Source of the DNA: Fremontodendron californicum | Lineage: Eukaryota; Streptophyta; Magnoliopsida; Malvales; Malvaceae | Direction: 5' to 3' | Assembly: GCA_030761205.1 (NCBI GenBank) | Contig: JAULJL010000002.1 | Location: 17,277,010-17,341,009 of the forward strand | DNA length: 64,000 bases | Part shown: positions 1 through 8,765 of the stretch, piece by piece | Numbering within the stretch: the first letter of the stretch is position 1 | Layout: every line of letters begins with the position of its first letter | Translations under genes and position numbers: made by a program | The notes under the pieces: model-generated | What the model was told of the DNA's origin: nothing | Databases searched by the model: none | The model's input: the letters and a program-made list of their open reading frames with translations, nothing else

Positions 1-107
1 TTTTGCAATGACAATGCTTTTTTTTGGTGAAGTTTAATCATTCATATTCCTTGAAGCATTAGGTCTTTCAAGTGTTCTTGATTCAAGGTTTAGGCATAGA
101 GAAGCCC

Positions 108-123
108 AAAAAAAAGGGGAGGG
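108..123 (+). other. possible polypurine tract next to an LTR-like start
   Basis: A 16-base all-purine run (eight A, four G, one A, three G) is followed directly by TGTTGGGTCATG. This is the usual look of a Ty3/gypsy polypurine tract abutting the TG of a 3' LTR on the plus strand. No second LTR copy or matching end is visible, and the flanking coding remnants run on the other strand. If real, it marks a fragment of another element around 124-340. The rest of 1-340 holds nothing I can recognise. Confidence 0.3.
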
Positions 124-340
124 TGTTGGGTCATGTCTAACAATGATCAACAATATTCTCGAGACTATCCATTATTAAAAATTCCTTAGTGCTTGTTTTT
201 GCAAATTCAAATTATTGTTAAAACACAACAAACACAAAGCATTTAAAATAAAATTCATTTAATTCATGTAGATATTAACATGAGACAAGTGCTTTCATCA
301 TCACAGTTATAGAACTACATGCGTCAAAAACCTAATATGA

Positions 341-1560
341 TCATGCACCATGTTTCTTATGACACTTGGCTTTCCCATCTTCAAAACTTATCGACCCAGC
401 CTTGATGAGATCCCTGACCTTGTACTTCAAAGCTGGGCAGTTCTCTGTTGAGTGACCTTGATTGCCAGAATGATAACCACAACACTCATTAGCATCATAC
501 CAGCTCGAATAAGGGGGCTTCAGAGGCTCTAATTGCATGGGTGTCACAAGATGATTCTGGATGAGTTGAGGTAATATCTCACTGTATGTCACAGGAATCG
601 GGTCAACCTGATTTCTTTTTCTCTTTTTATATCCCCTTCGATTATTCCCAAGGGTGTTCGATTGATAGACAGATGTAAATTCTGGTGTAGTTGTAGTCAT
701 TGGTTAGTAGGGATAAAAACCTTGAGAGACGTTGTTTAGGGTAGAGTAAAATGGCTGATATGAGGAGAATTGGGGAGGTAAGGCAAAGCCTTCCACGACT
801 TGGGTATCTTCCTTTTTGTTTTCAGATGCCTTTTTTTTCTTGGTATTGGATGTTCTTTCTCCTTCAATTTTCCCATCCTTGATAGCATTCTCAATCATCT
901 CCCCTGAAATTACCATGTCCGAAAAATTCTTCGTGGTGTTGTCGACAAGTATATCATAGTACGGGGCCTACAGTGTATTCACAAAAATGATAGTGGTTTC
1001 CTTCTGAGTTAAGGGTGGTTGTACTTGGGCGGCCAGGCTCATCCACCGTTGCGCATATTCTTTGAAGCTCTCAGTAGCTCTTTTCTTCATATTTTGCAAG
1101 GTGAGATGGTCAGGCGCCATGTCGGTCATATGCTTGTACTGGTTTAGAAAAACCCTAGCCAGGTCATTCCAAGAGCGAATCTGATCCTTGCTCAATTGAC
1201 TATACCACCTAATTGCGGACCCGCTGAGGCTATCCTGATAGCAGTGAATAAAAGCTTATCGTTATCTATATGACTTGTCATCTTCCGACAGAACATAGTG
1301 ATGTGGGCTGACGGATCGGTCGTCCCGTTATATTTCACAAAGTCAAGGATCTTGAACTTAGGAGGAATGACTAAATCGAGGACCAAACATCATTTTTTTC
1401 GCATCTAAACTCCCAAATACATCTGTACTTTCGATTGCCCTGAGCCTTTCATCTAACAACTGATATTTCCCTTGGGAATCTGCCAACTCAACCTCATTTA
1501 CTGCAACCATTTTCAACTTTACCTATTCAGCTGGATCATCTGAGTTTAGGACATTGACGG
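341..1560 (-). pseudogene. Tat/Ogre-type retrotransposon gag, C-terminal part (element A, second gag module)
   Basis: Broken gag, read from high to low coordinates. At 1560-1387 there is a stretch ending LLDERLRAIESTDVFG. At 1386-1192 comes the gag core start (LVIPPKFKILDFVKYNGTTD, then a CRKM segment). At 1195-968 is the conserved retrotrans_gag core (SWNDLARVFLNQY, ESFKEYAQRWMSLAAQVQPP). At 916-704 is a linker, and at 700-341 a knuckle-like segment (CGYHSGNQGHSTENC) typical of Tat-lineage gag. The pieces lie in different frames, so at least two frameshifts and stops separate them. Gag would form the virus-like particle. The N-terminal coiled coil of the same ORF lies at 10857-11084, on the other side of the inserted Athila-like element, which entered at GGTTA 1561-1565. 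Confidence 0.8.
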
Positions 1561-1565
1561 GGTTA

Positions 1566-3646
1566 TGATGCACCCAAAAGAGTGTATCTTATTTAACCTT
1601 GCACTAAAAAGATAAATTGTAAGTATAGTAGTTAGCAAGGGTCGAGTCCTCAGGGATTGGGTTTTAGTTTATAAGTTAATAGTTTAAAACTTAAATTCAA
1701 GAACAATAAAAGAAAAGGGGTTTTTGAAGCCAGATTTAAACTAAAGTAAATAATAAGAATAAGATGCAAGGCGGTATAACCAGCCAATAAAAATATATAT
1801 ACTAAATTAGGCGGTATAACCAGCCAATAAAAATATATATACTAAATTAGGCGGTATAACCAGCCAATAAAAATAAAACAAAGTTAATATACAAATTAGG
1901 CGGTATAACCAGCCAATAAAAATAAATATAAAAAATAAGCAAACTAAAAGTAAGAAAACAAATAAGTAAGAAGAATCAAATATGAAAAATATGGTTAAGG
2001 TTTCATTCTCCACCACTAGACATCATTAAGAATCAATTTCAGATCTATCAATATCAACCAACTATCAAAGTTAACAACCGTAGATAACAACAAGCTCTGT
2101 TACCCCAATCTTTCCTTAGTTTGTCGTTAAATAGAACAAGCTCTCTATTTAATCTCTAACCATTAAACAACCTAGAATAAGCTCTCTAAATTCAATTTAA
2201 TGGCAGCTTTATGATGAGAAAGATAGGTTGATCTAAGCAACAAACACATAAGCTCGGATTGTTCAACTTAGGTTATGTTCCACTTTGCAATTATTGAAAA
2301 CTTGACCATAATCATTAATCACAAATTGCCACTTATGAATAGGAAATCAAGACAATTACACGGATCAAGACTCCTAAACTAGCAATAGATAATTATCAAG
2401 ATCTATCTAGTTGTACACCTAAACAAATCAAGACAACATCATGAACAATTCTTGTAGAAGAACATAAGCAACTTTGATAGAAAATTAATGATAGATAGAA
2501 TCTGAAAATCAATTATAAAACATGTCTAGAGCTTTGAAATCACCCTTAACCAAATAGAAGTTTAGCCTAGCATAGGCATTGTAAACATAAACATAAAATT
2601 AAAGAAAATCTAAGAAGAAAATAAAAGAAAGAAAGAAGAAGAGGAAGAATATTAATTATCCAACCTCTTGCTCTCTCTAAAGAAAAAGAAAACTAGAGAA
2701 AAGAAAGAAAACTAGAGAAAAGAAAGAAGAAGAAAACTTAGAGAATTTTATTAAAATGGCTAATATCCTACCTATGTACAATATGATTCTCTACAATCAT
2801 CCAAGGCCCTCTATTTATACACATTTTGGAGGGCTAAATGACAAGAGACAAGCTTTACAAATTTCAAAGGTAGGTATAATAGGTGGGTGCATTTTTCTAA
2901 CAATTTTCGTCATATTGTATGACCATTTTGATCAGCCAACTTGATGGTCGATTTTGTCAATCTTGGAGGCCTGATCTGATCACATGGTCTTCTAGAAAAA
3001 TGTTCCCCTATGAGTTACTGATTCATATCCGTTGGAATCAGCTCATTTGCTGATGTGGAGAAGAATATATGGGCAAAATACGAAAACAGGTCAGCACATA
3101 CGTCATTGCACATCAGCCAACTTGATGGTCGATTTCTTCAATATTGGAGGCTTTATCTGATCACATGGTCTTCTAGACAAATGTTCCCCTATCAGTTATT
3201 GATCCATATCCGTTGGAATCAGCTTCTTTTCTGATGTGTATCGGACGATATGGTCAAAATGCGAAAACTGCTCAGGACAGACGTCATTGCACATCAGCCA
3301 ACTTGATGGTTGATTTCGCTAGGGAAAACGACTCCGTTTCAAGAAGTGTAAAACATGAAAAAGATAGATATGCCTCTTAAATTTGCACGGTTAAAATTTC
3401 AGCCTTATTGCTTCAGTGAAACTCCAGATATAGCTGATATGGCAAAAGGTGTCGGAACTGGAACTGAACTGGATTTGCCCTTAATTCTAGTAATCTGAAA
3501 TCACTCAAAGAAACTTGTGAAAAACACCAAATTACATAAAAATATAAAAGATCATAAACACAATTAGACTAAACAATAATAACTCGTATTTGACACAAAA
3601 CAATAATAAAACATAACTAAAAACTATATAATTATACGAGTTATCA
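1566..3646 (-). repeat. 3' LTR of the Athila-like element
   Basis: 2081 bp, nearly identical to 8790-10851. It contains about four tandem units of roughly 40 bp beginning GGCGGTATAACCAGCC (1770-1925) and about two and a half copies of a 181-bp unit starting CAGCCAACTTGATGG (2933, 3114, 3295). Compared with the other LTR it has a 19-bp extra copy in the AGAAAGAAAACT tract near 2700. The sense-strand TATA box (TATAAATAG) is at about 2811-2819. Open frames at 1807-2016 and 2756-2944 are chance frames in repeated LTR sequence. Confidence 0.93.
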
Positions 3647-3660
3647 CACCCCCACACTTA
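3647..3660 (-). other. polypurine tract of the Athila-like element
   Basis: On the minus strand TAAGTGTGGGGGTG runs directly into the LTR start TGATAACTCG. It is the expected plus-strand priming site. Close variants (AAGTGTGGGGGG) recur on the same strand near 4483-4496, 5132-5145 and 7423-7436. Confidence 0.75.
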
Positions 3661-5300
3661 GATTGTTGCTAGTCCCTAGCAACGACTCAATAAAAATAAA
3701 ATAAGAAAATCTAATCTAATCCATTTTCGTAGGAAATCACGGTGGCACTTAGCATGTGACACAAGCCTTTAAACCCCTAGGTCTCCCTAGTGGACGAGTT
3801 TAGTCTCGTGAGGGTTTACTAGGACGATACCCACAAACATTGAAAACATAAGAAAAACTAAAAATAATAATTATAACTAATCCTTCCAATATAAATTTGA
3901 GATAATCATTGGACAAGTCTTAAAAACTAATCAATAGCTTAAAGAAATTCACAAAAAATCTTGCTTGAATGTAAATGGTTTGAGTTAAGCCAATATTAAC
4001 ATAACATATTTCAATCAAAATAATGCATATTCAAACTTAATCTCAACTTCTCACATGGGATACTCTCTTGATTTTCACTTTTTAAAGTAGTGGTAAAGTG
4101 TTTACACTCAATCAATCTCATGAAAACACTTCTACCATATGCTTGCTTGTCCACCTACTCTCCACTAAAAGATCATGCAACTTCATAAATCAAGAGGTAT
4201 TTAATCAAGGTTGTAATGGGGCCAAGGGGTTTGTAATGTGGTTGAAGAACAAAAGGATAAAGATATCACAAAGGTTCCAAAGAGTTCATAAAGTTTAGAG
4301 ACATAAAACAATTATACAAAGAAACTTCTCAAAACTCTTTACAAGTACATAGTCACCTAGGTCGGATATTCATGTTGGGCCTTTTCTTCATTCTAAACAA
4401 CTTTGTAACATCTTTTTCTTTTTCCACAAATTCAAGAGATGATTCATATATATTTTTTTTTCTTGACTTTTCTTTTCTTTTCCCCCCACACTTATTTCTT
4501 GTTTCTAACCAAAAAATATCCCTTGTCTTTGCAACTTGTCTCAAATCATGCTAATTCATCTTTGGAACAAAGGTAAAGATATAAGTATATTTAGGTTAGG
4601 GACAAGTTATGGTTACCAAAGAGATAGCTTATTCAATGTAGGCTCAAATTGGTTCACTAAGGGTGTGTTCTCTTGGAACATCAATAAGGGATGGTTGTTT
4701 GGCTCTGGTTATAATCCTAATGCCTCTATCATATTCATGTTGTCACATGTATCAATATAGTCTCAAATGGTTTAAAGCAAGTTATAGAGAATCATGTAAT
4801 CATAAGAGCACTCAAGAAAGAAATTAGATTGATTTGTATAATGCATCAATCATTTTAGGCTCAAAAACTCACAATGATGATTATACAAGTCAGTTTTAAG
4901 TCTAAACATGCTTCTTTCTCAATCAACATATCATATTAACATTGGCTCATAAAAATTAGTATCAAGCTTAATTCTCATGAAAATCTTCTCACTAGTAACC
5001 AGTTTAGACCTATGCAATTCATATCTCATCATTGTATTAAAAAGGAACTAAAACACACTAAAATTAATAATAATAAAGACTCATAAAAAAAAAAAATTAG
5101 TAGACGAAAATAAAAGAAATCCTAAATCATTCCCCCCACACTTAATTCTTACATTGTCCTCAATGTAAGTCTATTAACCCAAATGAAAGAATCATGTGTA
5201 AGAGAAAAGAACTAATAACATAAGAATAGGAACAACTAGACTCAAAACAAAACAAACTCATGCAACCTAAATAATCCTAAAATACTAAAGAAAAATTAAC
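3661..5300 (-). other. non-coding 3' internal region of the Athila-like element
   Basis: AT-rich sequence between the LOG-like cassette and the 3' LTR. No supported coding region: the small open frames on both strands (for example 4098-4298, 4372-4554, 4536-4760) have no recognisable domain and lie antisense to the element. It contains two internal PPT-like runs (about 4483 and 5132 on the minus strand). It ends with the first copy of the 0.2 kb repeat that brackets the captured cassette. Long non-coding 3' spacers are common in Athila-type elements. Confidence 0.6.
5065..5300 (-). repeat. direct repeat bracketing the captured cassette, copy 1
   Basis: This stretch and 7365-7580 share a run of matching blocks: CCTAAAT then TTCCCCCCACAC, TAATTCTTACATTGTC, AATGTAA, GTAAGAGAAAAGAACTA, CTAAAT, TTAACAA. 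The two copies are in the same orientation, moderately diverged, and lie immediately outside the LOG/NABP-like ORFs. The arrangement suggests the cassette entered next to an internal PPT-like sequence and that part of the element was duplicated, or that recombination between two related elements brought it in. Confidence 0.7.
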
Positions 5301-5407
5301 AAGTAAACATAAAAGATTAGAATCAAACTGACAAGGTATGTCTCAAGTCTCCCTTACTCAGACCTTGTTCAGAATGAATACTTCTAAATTGCTTAAAACA
5401 CAACAAA

Positions 5408-5422
5408 TTTTTTTTTTTTTTT
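5408..5422 (-). other. 15-base poly(A)-like run downstream of the LOG-like ORF
   Basis: The plus strand reads an uninterrupted run of about 15 T; on the sense (minus) strand this is poly(A), roughly 90 bases past the LOG stop codon. It could be the remnant of an mRNA or polyadenylated viral RNA 3' end, or merely a homopolymer in AT-rich sequence. Confidence 0.35.
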
Positions 5423-5510
5423 AAGAAGGTAAAATTTAGGAGATATTACCTGTAGAGGTTGCTAACCACTTATTATAACTGAGACACAACAAACAAAATG
5501 TTAGATAATG

Positions 5511-6158
5511 TCACAAAGACAAAGTGCAATCCACTCCTTGCTCGTCCATATCTCTTTTTCTTTTTCCGAGCATTTGCGAAACAACCGTAGCAGATAAATA
5601 CTCATAAGCTTGGAGCTTTTTGAGTAAATCTTCAATGGTTGTAGCAGAAATTATGGTTCTCCTTGCCTCTGAAAACATGAATCCATTATCCACAGCATTA
5701 TCTAAATATGAAAGCAAATTACTAAAATAACCATTAATATTAAGCAAACCAATGGGTTTCTTATTTGTGACCAAAGATGACCAAGAAGCCACGCAAGCTA
5801 TTTCTTCCAATGTACCCAGACCTCCTGGTAAAGCAATGAATGCATCGGCAGAATGGTACATGATTGTCATCCGTTCAGGGATACTCCAGACTTGTATTTC
5901 CTTACCCAAGGTAGGTCCACAAAAATCTGTGAATAGTTTTGGCACGATTCCTAGAACTGGACTTCCTCCGGCGTGTGTTGCTGTAGCGACTGCTCCCATT
6001 AAACCCGTACTACCGCCTCCATAAATCAACTGGATCTTTTGTTGGGCAAGTATTACTCCAACTCTTATGGCTTCATCAGCGAATATGTTATTTTTCCCTG
6101 GATAAGCACCTCCAAAAACACAAATTTTTTTAATGCGTTGGGACGAAGTACTTTCCAT
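5511..6158 (-). CDS. LOG: LOG-like cytokinin riboside 5'-monophosphate phosphoribohydrolase, intronless, inside an LTR element
   Basis: 215 aa, uninterrupted. LOG enzymes hydrolyse cytokinin nucleotides to free-base cytokinin plus ribose 5-phosphate, in cytosol and nucleus. Visible family marks: glycine-rich start FGGAYPGKNN (15-24), nucleotide-binding YGGGSTGLMG (46-55), ERMTIM with the catalytic-type Arg96, and ALPGGLGTLEE (109-119) with the conserved Glu. Plant LOGs normally have PGGYGT and FCGSS, so Tyr to Leu and Cys to Gly are departures. The C-terminus has a KRKR basic patch (199-202). Length fits the family (about 210-230 aa). The frame stays open upstream to 6485, but family homology begins at this Met. 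That upstream stretch contains a TATA-like box and a 123-bp tandem repeat, so I read it as promoter/leader. Plant LOG genes have several introns; this has none, suggesting a retrocopied or foreign source. Function as a cytokinin activator is inferred. Confidence 0.88.
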   Translation of the reverse strand: MESTSSQRIKKICVFGGAYPGKNNIFADEAIRVGVILAQQKIQLIYGGGSTGLMGAVATATHAGGSPVLGIVPKLFTDFCGPTLGKEIQVWSIPERMTIMYHSADAFIALPGGLGTLEEIACVASWSSLVTNKKPIGLLNINGYFSNLLSYLDNAVDNGFMFSEARRTIISATTIEDLLKKLQAYEYLSATVVSQMLGKRKRDMDEQGVDCTLSL

Positions 6159-6205
6159 TTTTTTTTCTTTTTTTCGAGTGCCTGAAAGAGAATGAGTACA
6201 TGGTG

Positions 6206-6216
6206 TAATATATAGA
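6206..6216 (-). promoter_or_regulatory. TATA-like box upstream of the LOG-like ORF
   Basis: On the minus strand TCTATATATTA ends about 48 bases before the ATG at 6158, followed by a pyrimidine- and then purine-rich leader. Spacing suits a core promoter with a very short 5' leader. It could mean the ORF has its own transcript rather than depending on the LTR. Confidence 0.45.
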
Positions 6217-6237
6217 GGACTGAGTAGTGAATCAGAC

Positions 6238-6483
6238 AAGAGTAATAATGTCGCCGAAAGTGTATCTGACCTGTCAGAAGAAAATGTTAACCTAACAAAA
6301 GATTTTTGCGTGATTTCAGGAAGAAAATCAAAAAGAGAAGAAAAATCAACCGTAAAAGTCAAGAGTAATAATGTCGCCGAAAGTGTATTTGACCTGTCAG
6401 AAGAAAATGTTAACCTAACAAAAGATTTTTGCGTGATTTCAGGAAGAAAATCAAAAAGAGAAGAAAAATCAACCGTAAAAGAC
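6238..6483 (-). repeat. two-copy 123-bp tandem repeat upstream of the LOG-like ORF
   Basis: Units 6238-6360 and 6361-6483 are nearly identical (one internal C/T difference plus changes at the edge). The length is a multiple of three, so the LOG reading frame remains open through both copies as two 41-residue repeats. Position directly upstream of the TATA-like box makes a duplicated promoter or enhancer segment more likely than coding sequence. Confidence 0.8.
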
Positions 6484-6646
6484 AAATAAAAAAATGAGAA
6501 TAATTACACAAATCGAACAACACGTAAATTAAACCAAAATAAAGTTATTGCAAATCAAACCAAAAGCTGAGAAGTTATTTATTGTAGTTGTGATTGTGGC
6601 TCACATCTTCCTCTGGTTTTACGTCCAGAAACGGCTTAAACGCCTT

Positions 6647-7183
6647 CTATGAGTCGAGGATATGCTTCCCATCCAGTTTTCTTACAAGCTGGCAAACAGG
6701 GTCTTTTAACATCAGATTCCCAAGATGTTGCCATTCCCTTTGGAATTGCGGCCATAAATCAAGAATTTCTCTTTGTACGTCTCCACTAGGATGCGTCTCA
6801 AGAGAAAGTTGGATATTACCCAAATTCTCCTTACTCAGTCCATCCTTAATGAATTCAATTTTATCATCTCGATTAGAGGACGGAATCCCAATAGAACGAC
6901 ATTTACCATTACACGTCCATCGTGCACATTTGTGGCAATTTGAACTCATGCGCTTTGCTCGTCGCTTCTTTGCAAAAGTGCTTCTACCTGTACCTGGTAA
7001 ATGCAAAACAGGAAGATATTCATCTTCACGTACCTTGGATTCAATTATCCAACGTATGTCTGCAGGAATCCCTTTGTGCATAAGCATTCTTAATCTTTCA
7101 AATCGAACTTGGTAAAGCTTCAGTAAAATATTTCGAGGAAAAGGAGGAAATCGTTTCTGCAATCTTGTGAGAATATCATCCAT
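6647..7183 (-). CDS. cysteine-rich basic protein resembling flexuous plant-virus nucleic-acid-binding proteins
   Basis: 178 aa, uninterrupted, starting MDDILTRL. The centre has GRSTFAKKRRAKR (66-78), a basic arginine/lysine stretch, followed at once by a cysteine cluster C83-x2-C86-x4-C91-x3-C95, then an acidic/hydrophobic IEFIKDGLS segment. A GRS-x-A-x-RRRA basic patch next to a four-Cys cluster, then an FIK-type motif, is the layout I know from nucleic-acid-binding proteins encoded at the 3' end of carla-, viti- and mandarivirus genomes. Those proteins bind RNA and suppress silencing, and one acts as a transcription factor. The size fits the longer members. It lies 0.49 kb upstream of the LOG-like ORF, same strand, with its own TATA-like box. 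It may be an endogenised viral gene or a host protein sharing the motif; I cannot decide by eye. The 173-aa frame opposite is a shadow. Confidence 0.6.
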   Translation of the reverse strand: MDDILTRLQKRFPPFPRNILLKLYQVRFERLRMLMHKGIPADIRWIIESKVREDEYLPVLHLPGTGRSTFAKKRRAKRMSSNCHKCARWTCNGKCRSIGIPSSNRDDKIEFIKDGLSKENLGNIQLSLETHPSGDVQREILDLWPQFQREWQHLGNLMLKDPVCQLVRKLDGKHILDS

Positions 7184-7229
7184 CCTGAAAAAATGAAGAA
7201 AAAAAAATGAAAGAGAAATTGAAAGAGAA

Positions 7230-7238
7230 ATTTATATA
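7230..7238 (-). promoter_or_regulatory. TATA-like box upstream of the cysteine-rich ORF
   Basis: On the minus strand TATATAAAT lies about 47 bases before the ATG at 7183, followed by a doubled AATTTCTCTTTC leader motif. The spacing matches that of the LOG-like ORF, hinting that both ORFs have independent promoters. A perfect 6-bp inverted repeat, TTAACC-GG-GGTTAA, lies further upstream at about 7306-7319. Confidence 0.45.
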
Positions 7239-7364
7239 CAATATCAGTTTTGTGGGTAGCTGATGGAACCGATTTAAATAATCACGGAGTACCGTTATCC
7301 GCCATTTAACCGGGGTTAAAAAAATTATATTTACATCTAGTGTTTTTCAAAACAAGGATCAGAA

Positions 7365-7580
7365 AGAAAAACAACATAAAAAGACTCAAAAACAAAACAC
7401 TCTAAATAAAATCCTAAATTCTTCCCCCCACACATAATTCTTACATTGTCATTAATGTAATGCTATTATCCCCCAATGCAAGAATTATATGTAAGAGAAA
7501 AGAACTATTAAACAAAAGAAACTTATGCAGCCTAAATGAACTTAAAAACAGTAAACACAATTAACAAAGAAACATAAGAA
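7365..7580 (-). repeat. direct repeat bracketing the captured cassette, copy 2
   Basis: Partner of 5065-5300, in the same orientation. It carries the same CCCCCCACAC purine-tract complement and the TAATTCTTACATTGTC block. Bases 7581-7714, between this repeat and the gag-like ORF, are A-rich and non-coding. Confidence 0.7.
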
Positions 7581-7714
7581 ATAAAAATAAAAACAATAAA
7601 AATAATAAAAGAAAAAGGAAAAGAAAGAGAAAGCAAATCTGAATATGGAAGGTTGGCAATTTCATCTTTAATTGGGCTGCCTTCCCAATTAACACTTGAG
7701 TTAGTGTTTTGAAT

Positions 7715-8653
7715 CTAACCAACACCCCTTCTTGGCTTTTTAGGCTTGTCAGGCTCATGCATGAAATTTCCCAAATTTATGCGTTTGAGAGGAAGCTTTC
7801 TTTGCACAACAGTGGATGCATTCTCCATTACAAGTATTATTCCATCATCCTTGGTGGTGCATATCTCATCGAGGAATGGTGCATCTTTTGGTACTTGTTG
7901 AATGACATCCACAAACAAACAGTTTAAGGTTTCCAGCGTGTCTTGTTCATGTTCATCCTCCTTGAACTTTGCGAATCTACTAGGAAAAGGTGGAGAAGAA
8001 ACATTAGTAGAAATTGGAATCTCAAACGTTACCTCAGGTGCCGAAATACTCTTATTTGGATCATTGGCTTCATTATCCTCAAGAATAGAATTCATCTCTA
8101 ATTTTGTCTCATCCTCATCTTGTTCCTCATTCCTCAAGGTCACAATCGTAGCATTCTCCTTTGGGTTAATCATCGTTTGGGCAGGGAGTTCTTCAGATCT
8201 TTGTGCTACCCATCCCACCATACTACTAGTCAATTGGATCATTTGCTTTTCCAAACTCTGGATGCTTGCCCTTGTTTCCTGTTGAAATTGCAATGTATCA
8301 GTAACAAGAGAATAGACAAGATCTTCTAAAGAAGTACCTGAGTTTTGAGTCATATGTGGTGGTTGAAAAAGATCTGGTTCTTGAGACCATGATTGATTGA
8401 AGCTAGATGGATGAGTGTAATTGGCATAAGGATCTACTTCTTGGTAATTTTTCGAGTAGCCATAATTAGTATGATCCCACCATCCCTCATGGTAAGTGTT
8501 TGAGTAATGATCATACTGTTGGTCTTGGAACACTTGATGGCCTTGACATCCTCCCATGGCCAATTGTTGAACTGGGGAGGTGAGATTGGCTTGTTGATTT
8601 TCCACGTTCATGTATGCCACCAACTCTTCAAGTGTTAGATTGCTCAATTCCAT
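7715..8653 (-). CDS. gag-like ORF of the Athila-like element (partial gag)
   Basis: 312 aa, open. The N-terminal half is Tyr/Gln/Asn-rich (YSNTYHEGWWDHTNYG). Then comes LEDLVYSLVTDTLQFQQETR followed by a heptad-like IQSLEKQMIQL (about residues 108-142). Further on are NPKENATIVTLRNEEQ (about 163-178), an acidic stretch, and PPFPSRFAKFKEDEHEQ (about 221-237). This order matches the C-terminal half of Athila/Tat gag-pol proteins between the capsid and the protease. The retrotrans_gag core is absent, and no aspartic protease motif follows. It starts 112 bases downstream of the PBS in transcript order. It may supply an RNA-binding or packaging function, or simply be a remnant whose frame has stayed open because the element is young. 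Confidence 0.75.
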   Translation of the reverse strand: MELSNLTLEELVAYMNVENQQANLTSPVQQLAMGGCQGHQVFQDQQYDHYSNTYHEGWWDHTNYGYSKNYQEVDPYANYTHPSSFNQSWSQEPDLFQPPHMTQNSGTSLEDLVYSLVTDTLQFQQETRASIQSLEKQMIQLTSSMVGWVAQRSEELPAQTMINPKENATIVTLRNEEQDEDETKLEMNSILEDNEANDPNKSISAPEVTFEIPISTNVSSPPFPSRFAKFKEDEHEQDTLETLNCLFVDVIQQVPKDAPFLDEICTTKDDGIILVMENASTVVQRKLPLKRINLGNFMHEPDKPKKPRRGVG

Positions 8654-8765
8654 CGTTTTTTTTTTTTCAAAATTTGATAAGAAAAACTTGTATGTACAAG
8701 AAAATAGAACTAATTAGAACTGAAAATAAGAATAAACCAAGTAACAAATAAACTAAAGAAAACAA

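Noticed and set aside
1807..2016. 69-aa hydrophobic ORF, duplicated at 9031-9240
   Set aside because: Frame through LTR tandem repeats and AT-rich DNA; hydrophobicity reflects T-rich codons.
2756..2944. 62-aa ORF, duplicated at 9892-10149
   Set aside because: Duplicated because it lies in both LTRs; antisense to the element and without a domain.
5752..6024. 90-aa plus-strand ORF
   Set aside because: Antisense shadow of the LOG-like ORF.
6159..6485. N-terminal extension of the LOG-like ORF (two 41-residue repeats)
   Set aside because: LOG homology begins at the Met at 6158. The upstream part is a 123-bp DNA repeat with a TATA-like box; the open frame follows from the repeat length being divisible by three.
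6594..7115. 173-aa plus-strand ORF
   Set aside because: Exactly antisense to the cysteine-rich ORF; no domain, and against element orientation.
7902..8329. 127- and 69-aa plus-strand ORFs
   Set aside because: Antisense to the gag-like ORF 7715-8653.
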